A DNA stretch of 64,000 nt from Bacillota bacterium (GCA_023426125.1 JAFABI010000063.1:62001-126000); one strand, 5' to 3'; shown: positions 43,852 to 54,900, numbered from the stretch's first letter. Program-made: numbers and translations. Notes: generated by a model from the letters alone, not told the origin.

Positions 43852-44754
43852 CTATGGCTCTTCTGCCAAAATACCTATACTATCCAGCCTTCTCCTGGCT
43901 TCGTCATATACATCGTCAGGCAGCCTTCCCAGTCCGGCTGTTTTGATGTTTTCAGCCAGGTGGCCGGAATTGGCGGTTCCGATAATGATAGTGCCTATGC
44001 CTGGATGGCTCAGCGCATACCTTATCAGGAACCCGTCGGGAGATTCATTATGCTCGCAAAGCTCCGCAAGCCTCGCCCTTTCCAACAGTTCACCGTATCC
44101 CGTCCCATATTTCTTGATAACTCCCCTGATCACCGTCCCAATTCCCTTTTCGGCAACTTTGGCAATCGCTTTCTCGTTTCTTCTGGTGAGTCCTCCATAT
44201 ACGATCTGCATCACATCAAATACGTCCCAGTTTATATACCCTCTTATGCATTCCATGCTAAAGCCCGCCGGATATAATTTATCCTTTGGCCCGCCATTTT
44301 TATAGCTGACTGCGATATGCCGGATCTTCCCTTCCTTCTTTAAAAATTGCATGGTCTCTATGGCTTCGTTTCCTGTTCCGCCTGTCAGTTCGAAAGGCAT
44401 CGGACCGTGAATCTGCCATACGTCGATATAGTCCGTTTTCAATAGCCTCAAGCTGTTATCGATGTTTTTAAGCAGGGTTTTTCTGTCGAAAATGTGTCCG
44501 GGACCCTCTCCGCTTATATTACAGCCGCATTTGGTTGAAATATGGTATTCATTCCTTCTATGGGAAATTGCTTTGCCGATGAATTCCTCACTCAACCCGT
44601 AACACGGCGATGTGTCGATATAGTTGATGCCTCCGTCAAGTGCCTCATTCAACAGGCGCGCCGCGGCCTTTTCTTCCATGCGGTTCAATTCCATTGCCCC
44701 GAAGCCCAATACAGTGACCATAAGATTGGATTTCCCCAATTTACGTTTTTCCAT
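43852..44754 (-). CDS. Aldo/keto reductase
   Basis: 300 residues. MEKRKLGKSNLMVTVLGFGAMEL, GGINYIDTSPCYGLSEEFIGKAI (catalytic Asp and Tyr) and DYIDVWQIHGPMPFE are the AKR signatures, and the Lys is in YHISTKCG. The NADPH-binding end reads GTIIIGTANSGHLAENI. Starts with ATG after AGGAGAAAG. In the same transcript as a GH2 enzyme and a tetronate pathway, it may oxidise or reduce the sugar released. Substrate unknown. Confidence 0.92.
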   Translation of the reverse strand: MEKRKLGKSNLMVTVLGFGAMELNRMEEKAAARLLNEALDGGINYIDTSPCYGLSEEFIGKAISHRRNEYHISTKCGCNISGEGPGHIFDRKTLLKNIDNSLRLLKTDYIDVWQIHGPMPFELTGGTGNEAIETMQFLKKEGKIRHIAVSYKNGGPKDKLYPAGFSMECIRGYINWDVFDVMQIVYGGLTRRNEKAIAKVAEKGIGTVIRGVIKKYGTGYGELLERARLAELCEHNESPDGFLIRYALSHPGIGTIIIGTANSGHLAENIKTAGLGRLPDDVYDEARRRLDSIGILAEEP

Positions 44755-44822
44755 AGCTATACTTTCTCCTTATTAAGATATATGCCTGACTGGAAATACA
44801 GCAGGCATATATATTTTTTCAC

Positions 44823-46415
44823 CTATTCCGTTTTCGCATAACCGGCTTCGAATTCAGAAATGATTGCGTTTCCACCGTTGTCATGCCATTTTTTGATTTG
44901 ATTCTCAAAGCCCTGTTTATCCAGTTCACCCATGATGTACTTCATAATTGCGTCTTTATAGATTTTGTCAAGCTGGCTCCCTTTTTCAATATACGTGGTT
45001 GAAATAAGCGGAAGCGACGGATCCATGACGGCATAGTCGCCATTTTCATTCCAGCCGTTAATTACGTCAAGCTGCAGCTGGCTTACGTCGGCGTTGCTCC
45101 AGGTTGCCCTGCTGTCAAAGGCGCAAAGGTACTGTACGAAATTCATGCACTCAACATTATTGAGCTCTTTCTGTTCGGCCGTCTGAACCCGCTTGCCGTT
45201 TACCATCGTATAATGCCTTCCTTCAAGTCCCCAGACATACGCGTTGACAACTTTGCCTTCGGGCTCGGACATTTTGTCGAACACCTTTAAAACATCGATC
45301 AGCGTTTCCTTGTCCTTAATTCCCTTTTTGGTGAAAAAGAAGCCTCCGCTGTGGCCGGAGCCGCCATTGATTACATTTTTGCCGTCTTCTGACTTCATAT
45401 ATGGGATGACCGCCACTCTGGCATTGGGATCCAGCTTCAAGACAGCCCCCTGCTTCAAGGAATCATCCAGGGGCTCACACAGCATCAATCCGCTCTTCTG
45501 CGCCTGGAAGGCGTCAAAAATATCCTGGGTAGCGTTCAGTGCCACAAAATCCGGATTGATTATTTTATCCTTATACCATGACCTGAATAAATCCAACGCT
45601 TTCATATATTCGGGCGTGGAAAATTCGGGAGTGAATTTGCCGTTTTCCTCTTTCCAGCCGTTGCATCCTCCAAATGCTATTGCAAACGAAGTGACCTGGG
45701 GAAAAATAAAACCATTTGTCGTAAATAATCCGAACGAATCCTGTTTCCCGTTGCCGTCCAGATCTTTGGTTGCAAACGCCCGTACAACCCTATCGTAATC
45801 TTCGGGGGTATAAGGGACCTGCATGCCAAGCTTATCAAGCCAGTCCTTCCTGTAAATGGTCGCCGATCTGGCAAGCGGCCTTTCCTCATAAAGCGTATAG
45901 AGCTTTCCCTCCACCCTAAGGTTTCCGTTCACCTTAGGATCCAGCTTGTTAATAAAATACTTGCCCTGTGAAAGCACCTCGTCGGTAAGCTCCCAGAAAA
46001 CTCCCGCTCTTTGCGCATCAAGCATATTGGCGGATCTCGTCTCTCCCTTGCCGTTGATAACCATGGGCATATCGCCGGAGGCGAGAACCAGGTTTATTTT
46101 CTCTTTGTACGCGGCAGCCGGTATCCAGGTCGTTTTAAAGGTCGCTCCCGTTTCTTCCTTGATCATTTTGTATATCTCATGGTCATTCGGAGGTGGCTCG
46201 GATGAAAAATACGTAGTCAACATGGTAATTTCCAGATCCTTTTTAGCAGAATCCGAGACAGCAGAAGTGACTGCTCCATTCGCCGAAGTATTGGCCGCAG
46301 ATGTGGCGGACGTATCCGCCGGCGCGGCAGTATTTGAGCATCCGGAAAACAGCCCTGCAAAAATGCTTATAACCATAGCCATAACAACAATAATGGATAT
46401 TTTCTTCGTTGACAT
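44823..46415 (-). CDS. ABC transporter extracellular binding lipoprotein (LplA/YtcQ type)
   Basis: 530 residues. ATG 46415 is preferred (AAGGCGG ahead, signal peptide begins at once: KISIIVVMAMVISIFAGLFSGCSN with lipobox). The open frame runs further upstream but without signal features. Large family-1 binding protein with EDYDRVVRAFATKDLDGNGKQDSFGL, which resembles a Ca2+-binding DxDGNGxxD loop typical of oligosaccharide receptors in LplA-type systems. Its permeases lie upstream on the same strand (46876-48726), separated by a 460-base structured gap. Confidence 0.92.
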   Translation of the reverse strand: MSTKKISIIVVMAMVISIFAGLFSGCSNTAAPADTSATSAANTSANGAVTSAVSDSAKKDLEITMLTTYFSSEPPPNDHEIYKMIKEETGATFKTTWIPAAAYKEKINLVLASGDMPMVINGKGETRSANMLDAQRAGVFWELTDEVLSQGKYFINKLDPKVNGNLRVEGKLYTLYEERPLARSATIYRKDWLDKLGMQVPYTPEDYDRVVRAFATKDLDGNGKQDSFGLFTTNGFIFPQVTSFAIAFGGCNGWKEENGKFTPEFSTPEYMKALDLFRSWYKDKIINPDFVALNATQDIFDAFQAQKSGLMLCEPLDDSLKQGAVLKLDPNARVAVIPYMKSEDGKNVINGGSGHSGGFFFTKKGIKDKETLIDVLKVFDKMSEPEGKVVNAYVWGLEGRHYTMVNGKRVQTAEQKELNNVECMNFVQYLCAFDSRATWSNADVSQLQLDVINGWNENGDYAVMDPSLPLISTTYIEKGSQLDKIYKDAIMKYIMGELDKQGFENQIKKWHDNGGNAIISEFEAGYAKTE

Positions 46416-46561
46416 TTTAATAATCCGCCTTTCAAATTTAATGTGACGCATATACAGGGGCTGGTCGCAAGCTAAAGCTTGCTGCTCGCCTATGCAACCT
46501 AAGTGAATCCGGCATATGCTCACGCAGGCGATGCCTGCGCGCCCCGCTTTGAGTGTGGCGT
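46416..46561. repeat. Hairpin-rich stretch ahead of the binding-protein gene
   Basis: GCAAGCT-AA-AGCTTGC near 46465 and CGCAGGC-GAT-GCCTGCG near 46523 are perfect short hairpins, and GGGGC near 46456 can pair with GCCCC near 46541. Together with the palindromic element at 46562-46713 they fill most of the 46416-46875 gap and would be transcribed between permease and receptor genes. They may include an IS605-like end, but this is not certain. Confidence 0.35.
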
Positions 46562-46713
46562 TTGAACAACGTCAGTGAGAGATTGCTACTCACCACTTAT
46601 ACTACAGCGAAAACTTCATTATAAACTAATTCGTTGTTTTCGCTGTAGTACATGACAGCCTTTCCAATCAGAAACTCGCCACCTAAGAGGTGGGGACTGA
46701 TGACGTTGTTCAA
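46562..46713. mobile_element. 152-bp palindromic element, MITE-like
   Basis: TTGAACAACGTCA begins the unit (46562-46574) and TGACGTTGTTCAA ends it (46701-46713). In the centre, TACTACAGCGAAAAC (46600-46614) pairs with GTTTTCGCTGTAGTA (46636-46650). Each half also has its own small hairpin (GTGAG/CTCAC near 46576; CCACCT/AGGTGG near 46679). No ORF is inside. The central TACTACAGC resembles the arm of the repeat at 4392-4403. The layout fits a non-autonomous transposable element, perhaps IS200/IS605-derived. No target duplication was identified. Confidence 0.55.
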
Positions 46714-46875
46714 TTTTTTTCTACGTTTCAAAAATCCCACCTTTGAATCCGTATGATATCATGACGAATTTAAATAAGCCTGTATTAATTTTCCCATGAT
46801 TTCCACCGCCTTTCAACCGGTTCTCTATTTAATTTTTGATTTTATCAATCGATATCCATGGAAACCGTCCGGTCT

Positions 46876-47739
46876 TCAGCCTTTGATTGAGCCTACCATC
46901 AGCCCGCTCTGGAAATACCTTTGCAGAAATGGGTAGATACCTACGATAGGCAAAAGCGATATGATAATCGTCGCCATTCTTAATGAAACAGGTGAAATAA
47001 ATATGTCTTCACTTCCGGAGCTTTGCGCAAGAAGGACAATCTGCCTGAGTAACACTGTTATGGGCCACTTTTCAGGAGTAGATATATACATGATCGCGTC
47101 AAAAAAGGCATTCCAGCGGTCAACGGCATAAAACAGGGTAAACGTGGCAAGAGCCGGTGTTGAAAGAGGTAGGAATATCATAACGAATATCCTGAAAAAT
47201 GAACATCCGTCTATGGTCGCCGCTTCTCTTAGTTCTTCGGGTATCTCCTGGAAAAAATTTTTCATCAACAGAAGATAAAACACATTTATGGCGCCCGGCA
47301 GGATTAATGCACTATAGCTGTCAATAAACCCATAGCTTTTTACTGTCAGATAATTAGCGATCATTCCCGGGTTGAAAAGCATTGTAAAAATTATTGCAAG
47401 AAGTATATATTTCCTGCCGTACATCATTCTGAAGGACAGGGCGTATGCCGTAATTGTCGTCAGCAGCATATTGACGGCAGTGCCTGCAATCGTAATACCG
47501 GCGCTCACTTTCAAAGCGCTGATGGTTGTCGTGCTTGTTGTAAAAACATATTTATAAGCTTCAAAGGATATTTCCTTCGGCCAGAGTAGAAAAGGCGATT
47601 GGATAATCTCGGCATTCGTTGCCAGAGAGCTGGCCAGAATATTAATAAAAGGGACAAACACAATGATTATGACCAGAGACAGGAAAAAATAGATGCAAGC
47701 ATCGACAGCATTGCTTAAGGGCGTCGCTTTATGTATCAT
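46876..47739 (-). CDS. Carbohydrate ABC transporter permease (LplC/MalG type)
   Basis: 287 residues, six membrane segments. N-terminal DACIYFFLSLVIIIVFVPFINILASSLA, the EAA-type coupling loop EELREAATIDGCSFFRIFVMIFLPLSTP, and the family C-terminus PFLQRYFQSGLMVGSIKG. It pairs with the LplB-type permease upstream. No ATPase gene is in the cluster; these systems usually share an MsmX-like ATPase encoded elsewhere. It is 28 bases behind the LplB-type gene on the same strand. Confidence 0.94.
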   Translation of the reverse strand: MIHKATPLSNAVDACIYFFLSLVIIIVFVPFINILASSLATNAEIIQSPFLLWPKEISFEAYKYVFTTSTTTISALKVSAGITIAGTAVNMLLTTITAYALSFRMMYGRKYILLAIIFTMLFNPGMIANYLTVKSYGFIDSYSALILPGAINVFYLLLMKNFFQEIPEELREAATIDGCSFFRIFVMIFLPLSTPALATFTLFYAVDRWNAFFDAIMYISTPEKWPITVLLRQIVLLAQSSGSEDIFISPVSLRMATIIISLLPIVGIYPFLQRYFQSGLMVGSIKG

Positions 47740-47766
47740 GATAACGAACTCCTCATATTTAAATGA

Positions 47767-48726
47767 TTAAAGTATTCCTTCTTCTCCAACTCTTTTTGCC
47801 AATTTATCCGACAAAATAACCAGGATAAAACCCACAGTCGATTTAAAAATGCTGGCTGCAATCGCATAACTGAACCTGCCCTGGATAATCCCTATTTCAT
47901 AGACGTAAGTGTCAAAAACTTCTCCTACCTGCCTGTTCATGCTGTTCAAGAGCAAAAATATCTGTTCAAAGCCCGTGTCAAGGAATCGTCCTACCCTGAG
48001 AATGAGCATTATTATGATCGTGCTTTTTATTGCGGGCAGTGTTATATGCCAAAGTCTGCTGAACCTATTGGCTCCGTCAATTGTAGCAGCTTCATATAGG
48101 TCTGGGTTAATACCCGTCAGTGCTGCGATAAATATTATAGTCCCCCATCCCGATTCTTTCCATAATGTTTGTATAAGCACAGTCGTCCGAAACCATTCCG
48201 AGCTGTATAAAAAGGGTACCTTATCCGCACCGAGCGTATCGAGGAAGCCGTTGATAAGGCCTGTATCGCCTAAAATAGCCTGTGAGATACCTGCGATAAC
48301 AATCCATGATATAAAATGAGGCACATAGATAATCGATTGTACGGTACGTTTAAATGCCTTGTTGGATATTTCATGGATAAGCAGCGCCAGAATAATAGGA
48401 ATCGGAAAATAAAATACAATATTATATATTGCCAGGATGAACGTATTCGTTAAAAGCATGATGAAATCGGAATTTGTAAAAAACTCTCTAAAGTTGCTGA
48501 GCCCTACCCATTTACTATCCCAGAATCCATAGATGGGTTTGTAGTTTTTAAAGGCAAGCAGCATGCCCCACATGGGCACATACTTGAACATAATGAAATA
48601 GACAAGGCCCGGCAGAAGTATCAGATAAACGGGCATGCTTTTTTTAAATTGCCTGATATGCCCGTTTCTTATCTGCATTACAATTAATTTTGTGCCTGAA
48701 TCCTCGGGGACACCAATCGATCGCAT
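47767..48726 (-). CDS. Carbohydrate ABC transporter permease (LplB type)
   Basis: 319 residues. ATG 48726 follows GGGGGAG at 5 bases; an in-frame TTG 18 bases earlier is not needed. Six membrane segments, with SMPVYLILLPGLVYFIMFKYVPMWGMLLAFKNY and EAA loop DLYEAATIDGANRFSRLWHITLPAI. First gene of the sugar uptake and breakdown series. A TATAAT box (complement of 48779-48784) lies about 50 bases upstream but without a clear -35, fitting a promoter that needs the AraC activator encoded upstream. Confidence 0.94.
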   Translation of the reverse strand: MRSIGVPEDSGTKLIVMQIRNGHIRQFKKSMPVYLILLPGLVYFIMFKYVPMWGMLLAFKNYKPIYGFWDSKWVGLSNFREFFTNSDFIMLLTNTFILAIYNIVFYFPIPIILALLIHEISNKAFKRTVQSIIYVPHFISWIVIAGISQAILGDTGLINGFLDTLGADKVPFLYSSEWFRTTVLIQTLWKESGWGTIIFIAALTGINPDLYEAATIDGANRFSRLWHITLPAIKSTIIIMLILRVGRFLDTGFEQIFLLLNSMNRQVGEVFDTYVYEIGIIQGRFSYAIAASIFKSTVGFILVILSDKLAKRVGEEGIL

Positions 48727-48966
48727 AAGAACTCCCCCTTGCAAGTAATTTTTTGTGTGAGCGGTTTGTTATAGGATCATTATAATCCGTCAAATCCATT
48801 TGAACAGTTCTTTTTTTATTCTATGAGGTTTTTTTTAACGTAAAATTTGAAACAGTGTATGTTTTTTTATTTATATCCCCCGCAAAGGCTCTATTCATGA
48901 GGATGTTGATTCAGATACGGCTTTGTCTGTTCCACTTGTACTCTGTCAGCTTTAAAAATATACTAT

Positions 48967-49037
48967 GGTGTCAAGTCTAATATTGAATTTATACGCATAA
49001 ATCACAATAAGTATTATATGAAATCAGACTTGACACC
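48967..49037. repeat. Inverted repeat between the AraC sensor gene and the sugar operon
   Basis: GGTGTCAAGTCT (48967-48978) and AGACTTGACACC (49026-49037) are a perfect 12-bp inverted pair about 47 bases apart. They lie just past the 3' end of the AraC gene and may form its terminator or be a regulator site. A T-run follows near 49051 on the plus strand. The remaining part of 48727-49079 is AT-rich with no coding potential. Confidence 0.45.
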
Positions 49038-49079
49038 CGACTAAATCCTGCTTTTTTTATACTGGTAGCATTTTTTTAA

Positions 49080-51437
49080 TTAGACCATACCGGACTCTTT
49101 CATCATACGGTACTGAGTCGGCGTAATGCTTTCATATTTTTTAAAAATGCGGATAAATTGATTGGGGTCGGAATATCCTACTGTCGTCGCAATCTCTTGT
49201 ATACTGCGGTTGGTATTCTTAATGAGCTCTTTTGATTTTTCCACTTTATATTCGATAAGATATTCTTTAAAATTCTTACCTGTCGATTCCCTGAATACAC
49301 GGCTCAGATATGGCACCGATACATTCAGCCTGTTGGCAATTTCGTTCAGCTTGAGATCCTTGCCGAATTCGTTGCCAATGATCTTGATGGTCTTTGAGGC
49401 GAGCATGCCGACAGTGGCATCAGGCATGTCGGCTATCTCTTCAAGAACTTTGCATATGTATTTGATTGCCTGGTCGATGCTTTCAAAACGGGTATCAAAC
49501 TCATTAAAAGCGTAATTAAGCTCGCTGATGGTATTTTGTTTGATATTGCCCTGTTCAATGATATGCTGCAGGATGACATGCATCATGTTCTTGATATGGA
49601 ATCGGATGACAGAAACGTCGCTCTGGTTGTTGACAAGATAATTCTTATAATCATTTATCAGTATGATTACTTCGCTGATGTTCTCTGCATGAAGGCTATT
49701 TATGATATGCTTGATATAGTTATTGTTCAAAGGGACGGTTCTGACTTTGGAATTGGAATTGGAAATGATACTGCCAGGACCTAATATGAACTTATATTTT
49801 AGATTATGAGCCGCGCTTCTGTGTGAATTGCTTATTCCCTGGAATGTATCGGAAATGCTGCCGACCGATATCGTACATATCAGGCCGAGCTCTTGTCTGA
49901 TGGTATTCTGGACGCTTTTCAATATACTTTCATGGCATTCGACAACCTGCTTGTCCTGTGGATCAATAAAGCTGGTGATGGTATTAATGGCGCCGTCATC
50001 CCTGAAGAGAATCACCGGAATATCAATTTTAGAGCCTTCAAAGCCTTTAGTCAGTATTTCATGGAACTTCATCCTTCTGTATTTATTGTCTACGCCGGCA
50101 TTATTATTCGTTTGCCCGCAGGATATATCCGAGCACTCGATAATCGTGGCGCAGTATCTGGCATCATACCGGATATTAAGGTATTTGCTCAGCTGGCTTC
50201 CTTCTTCTTCATCATTGATATCGCCGCTAATCACTTTTGTAGTAAAATATTCTCTCATACGCGACGTATTGTCATTTAACTGCTTCTGAAGGCGTTCACG
50301 TTCACTACACATACTATTGTTCTCAGCCACGGCCTCATTCAATTTTGTCTGGATATCCATAATCCCATCGTTTATTTTGGATACTATTTCCGAACCTATG
50401 ACAAATTTCACCCTTCTGCTTTTATTGCCCCTTATTAGGTCATAGACGAGTGTCAAAGGGTTGTATACACCTTTTGCGACTGTAAAGGCAATGATAGCAA
50501 AAAATGCAATCGCGAGAATAAAAATGGACATAACCTTTTGAGTGATAGATTCAGCGGAGCTCTCAATTTCATATACCGGAAGCAGGGCAACATAATGCCA
50601 CCCATTGAATTTTGAGGTCACACTGGATGCAATATAGATTTCGCCCTTATAATCAACCGTAATAAAATTGCCTGAGGTATTGCTGAGCTTTATAAAACTG
50701 ATTTTTAACTTTTGCAGCAGTTCGGATTCGATGCCTTTCGCATTCATAACCGCATTGAAGTCCTTGTCCATGAATATGATTTGACCTGTTTTACGTATAT
50801 GGATATTGCTCAGAAGCTTTTCAAACTGGCTTGCCCGCAACTCTATGGCAACAAGGCCTTTAAGCTGCAAATTCTGATATACGAATCTCACAGCGGTTAT
50901 GGTATTTTGCCTTGTATCGAAAATTTTACCGCCGTCGGAATCGATCCACGTACAGTCATACGGCGACATAGTATAAAGCTTTTTTATCAAATCGTTATTC
51001 TTGAGTCCTGTACCGTATTTTATCTGACCATACGGCGTTATCATGGAATCATTTGCATAATTGTAAAATAGGATATTTCCTATAAAATTGTTCGTATCAT
51101 TTGCATAATTTGCCATTACGCTTTTTGCATTGCCTACAATGGAATAGTCCTCAAAAGTGGAATAATCACGGTTAAGCGAAAAAAACGACTTTGTATTCTC
51201 ATCCGAGAATAAGTTGAAAAAGCCGCTTTCAACCATCTCCAGCACACTGTCGGAAGCGGTTCTTGTCTGTTTGAGAAGGTCTATATTCGACATGCTCACA
51301 ACATTTCTCAAGTCCTGCTCCACAACAACGGTATTGAGTAAAAGTATTATGATCGCAGGAATAATCAGCACAGCAAAAATAGTGAAAAACGGTTTCTTAT
51401 AATATCCAAAGACAGGTTTTTGCGCTATGTCGCTCAT
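49080..51437 (-). CDS. AraC-family regulator with extracytoplasmic sensor domain
   Basis: 785 residues. Two membrane helices (FFTIFAVLIIPAIIILLLNTVVV near the N-terminus and VMSIFILAIAFFAIIAFTVA near residue 305) enclose a dCACHE-like sensor of about 250 residues. This is followed by a linker, a degenerate GGDEF-like central part and the C-terminal AraC domain (LKLNEIANRLNVSVPYLSRVFRE and IQEIATTVGYSDPNQFIRIFKKYE). ATG 51437 has AAAGGTAG ahead. Such proteins sense a sugar outside and act directly on DNA. It is encoded immediately upstream of the LplB/LplC operon and is its likely activator. The 51438-51904 gap upstream shows only AT-rich sequence and a TATAAT box at 51854-51859. Confidence 0.9.
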   Translation of the reverse strand: MSDIAQKPVFGYYKKPFFTIFAVLIIPAIIILLLNTVVVEQDLRNVVSMSNIDLLKQTRTASDSVLEMVESGFFNLFSDENTKSFFSLNRDYSTFEDYSIVGNAKSVMANYANDTNNFIGNILFYNYANDSMITPYGQIKYGTGLKNNDLIKKLYTMSPYDCTWIDSDGGKIFDTRQNTITAVRFVYQNLQLKGLVAIELRASQFEKLLSNIHIRKTGQIIFMDKDFNAVMNAKGIESELLQKLKISFIKLSNTSGNFITVDYKGEIYIASSVTSKFNGWHYVALLPVYEIESSAESITQKVMSIFILAIAFFAIIAFTVAKGVYNPLTLVYDLIRGNKSRRVKFVIGSEIVSKINDGIMDIQTKLNEAVAENNSMCSERERLQKQLNDNTSRMREYFTTKVISGDINDEEEGSQLSKYLNIRYDARYCATIIECSDISCGQTNNNAGVDNKYRRMKFHEILTKGFEGSKIDIPVILFRDDGAINTITSFIDPQDKQVVECHESILKSVQNTIRQELGLICTISVGSISDTFQGISNSHRSAAHNLKYKFILGPGSIISNSNSKVRTVPLNNNYIKHIINSLHAENISEVIILINDYKNYLVNNQSDVSVIRFHIKNMMHVILQHIIEQGNIKQNTISELNYAFNEFDTRFESIDQAIKYICKVLEEIADMPDATVGMLASKTIKIIGNEFGKDLKLNEIANRLNVSVPYLSRVFRESTGKNFKEYLIEYKVEKSKELIKNTNRSIQEIATTVGYSDPNQFIRIFKKYESITPTQYRMMKESGMV

Positions 51438-51904
51438 AAACAACTACCTTTCCGTGACAAGAATATGATATCTATATGAAATATTTGTAATATCTCGCTA
51501 CAATACATTCATTTCCCGTACTTGGTATGAACTTTGAAATATGATTTTTTATGAAAAATTCAGTCTTAGCATTGGCTACCTCACAAAAACCGCATCAATA
51601 CCACTAAGGAAAAAAGATAGCTTTTCCAGCCATTTCATTGTAACACAATGTTTTATTTTGTGCAATATACATCTATAGTTCTTCTCCAATTGTTGTGAAC
51701 CCCCTTTCGCCGTGCTATACTTTACCCGGAATCGGATCTGTGCACTGCTTCACTTCTGTGCCACAAGAGGTATATAACTGAATAAACTCCTGAAGCGAGT
51801 ATTTGATTGAAAATACTTAAATGCCCCCCTTTCAATAAACGCCTGAAATGGTATATAATAATAGGATGTAGCTATACAGCCAATTAAATTTCAGGAGAAG
51901 CGCT

Positions 51905-54900
51905 ATGTTTGATTTGACCCCTGAGGCTATTCTTCACAGGACCTCAATGGCCAATTACAATAAAGGGAAGGAATATTTAAGAAACCGCCGGATCAAGTCC
52001 GTTCAGTTCAACCAGGATAAGCTTTCCTTCAACGCGACGGTTTTAGGTACGAAGCTTTACAAGGTGCACCTGGTTTTCGATCCCGCCGGCAGGCTGGATG
52101 AGACCGGCTGTACCTGTCCCGTGTATGATGAAATGTGGGGCTGCTGCAAGCATGTTGTCGCCGTGCTGCTTCTTATTGAGGAAAAGGACCGGCAGGGCTT
52201 TTTCAAGCAACTGAAGTTCAGACAGGCCGCCAGGCAGATTTTCTCTTTTTTTAATACCAGACAATCCATTCTGTCAACCGTCATCCGACTGGAAGTGAAT
52301 TTTCACCTTGAGAAAGGCGGCGCTGCAAACAAAACAGGCTTTCCTGCAGTAAGCCTGCGAATTGGCCAGGATAAGCTTTATATCGTAAAGGATGTACGGA
52401 AACTGCTGGAATGCATGTCAAAAAATGAAGACCTGGTCATGAGCAAGAAATTCACCTATTCCCCTGCAAAGCATGAATTTGAGGAGTCGGACCAGCCCTT
52501 TATCAGCCTCCTTCAGGAAATATACGAGACAGAGAAGCTAACGGACAATCTTACACCCGGGGGCAGCCGGGCCAGTGTTTTCAAGGACAGGTTCGTCTAT
52601 CTGGCAGATACTACTTTAAAGCGCTTTTTCCGGTCGTACGGCGGCAGACCTTTTAAGGCCATCATTTATGAGACGGAATATGATGCGATGAAAATCCTTC
52701 ATCAGGACATACCGGTAGATTTCCTTTTGTCCAGGGAGGGCACGGACCTACTGCTGAATATCGATTTTGAGGGCACCATGTTCCCTTTGACTGCAGACGG
52801 TGAATATTTTTATGCAGGCGGCTCCATTTACAATATCTCGAAGCAGCAGCAGGAGTATTTGAAGCCTTTCTATATGGCCATGGTTTGCCAGAAAGGCAGA
52901 AAGCTCAGGTTTATCGAGGAGGACAAGGAGCGGTTTGTTTCCGAGATCCTGCCTTATGCCGAAAAAGCGGGAAAACTTGTCATCAGCGAACAGGTGCAGT
53001 CCATGATCCAGAAGCTCCCCCTGGAAGCGGAAGTGTACCTGGACCGGAGCGGCAAAGACATCCTCGCCGATGTAAAATTCATCTATGGCGACAGGGTTAT
53101 CAATCCGTTTATGAATCAGGAAAAGCCGGAAGTCCAGGCAGAAAAGCTTTTGATAAGGGATATCGGCAGGGAGGAAGCCATCCTGGACATCCTTGCTTCC
53201 ACCGATTTCAAGGTAAAGGACGGAAGGGTTCATTTGTCCGGAGAGGACAACATCTATGAATTCATCTTCCAACTGGTCCCCAGGCTGCAGGAACTGGCTT
53301 CCGTTTTTTATTCCGGGGATTTGAAAAACATCAAAATGAGAGCTTCCCTGACCTTCTCCGCCCGTTTCAGGCTGAACAACGAAACCGACATGCTGGAATT
53401 CAGCTTCAACGCCGAAGACATCGACCGGTCGGAGCTGGCGGATATCCTCGACTCCCTGGTAAAAAAGAAGAAGTACTACCAGCTTAAAAACGGGAGCTTT
53501 TTAAACCTTCAGTCCAGGGAGCTGACCCATCTGGACAGTCTGATGAACCAGATGGAGATAGACTCGGAGGATCTTCAGAAGGAATACCTGGAAATACCCA
53601 AGTACAGGGCGCTCTACCTGGATCAGAGCATACGGGACGCAGGGATACATACCATTGAAAGAAACCACTCCTTCAAAGAGTTTGTACAGAATATAAAAGA
53701 GCCGGCGGATATGGAATTTGCAATCCCCCGGAACCTGAAAGGCACCCTGAGGGAATATCAGAAATTCGGCTACAAATGGCTTAAGACCCTGGACCATTAC
53801 AAGTTGGGAGGAATACTGGCAGATGACATGGGGCTTGGAAAAACCATCCAGGTGATTGCTTTTCTGCTTTCGGCAAAAAACGACCGCGGAACGTTCCCAT
53901 CCCTGGTGGTAGTACCTACCTCCCTGGTATTCAACTGGTGTGCGGAGCTGGACAGGTTTGCCCCGGAATTGTCCTATTCCGTCATTATCGGAAACAAGGA
54001 GGAAAGAACGAGGTTAATCGGCGAAGCAGGCCGCCTCGATGTGATCATCACTTCCTACCCGCTGATCCGCAGGGACATTGAAGAATATGCCGGCATGAGC
54101 TTCCGGTATTGCATCCTGGACGAAGCACAGCATATAAAAAATCCTGATTCGCAAAATGCAAAAGCCGTCAAGGTGATCCGTTCCGAAAAGAGGTTTGCCC
54201 TGACGGGTACCCCAATGGAGAACAATCTCACCGAGCTCTGGTCCATTTTTGATTTTGTACTTCCCGGGTATCTGTACTCCAACCGGAAATTCGACGAAAA
54301 ATATGAAATACCGGCTGCAAGCGAGGAAGGCTATGAAGTGCTGCAGGAGCTGGGCAAGCAGATAAAGCCCTTCACCTTGAGGCGGCTGAAAAAGGATGTC
54401 CTGGAAGAGCTTCCTGAAAAGATAGAGCATACGCTGCTTGCCGAGATGACCGATGAGCAGAAGAAGATTTACATGGCTTACCTGCAGCAGATCAAAGGGG
54501 AAATCGACAGGGAGATTGAGGAAAAAGGCTTTGAAAGAAGCCAGATAAAAATCCTGGCGGGCTTGACGCGATTAAGGCAGATTTGCTGCCATCCCACCCT
54601 TTTCATTGACGGCTATGAAGGGGAAAGCGGCAAATTGCAGCTCCTGGACGAGATCCTCCATGACGCTGTCGACAGCGGCCACCGGCTCCTTCTTTTTTCC
54701 CAGTTTACCGGAATGCTGCAGCTGATACGTAAAAAATTGTCTGCGGAAGGCCTGGAATGCCTTTATCTCGATGGCGGCACTCCTTCGGAGGAAAGAGGCT
54801 TTCTTGTGAATTCCTTTAACGACGGCATCGGCAAAGTATTCCTGCTGTCCTTAAAAGCCGGCGGGACGGGGTTGAACCTTACCGGAGCGGATACGGTCAT

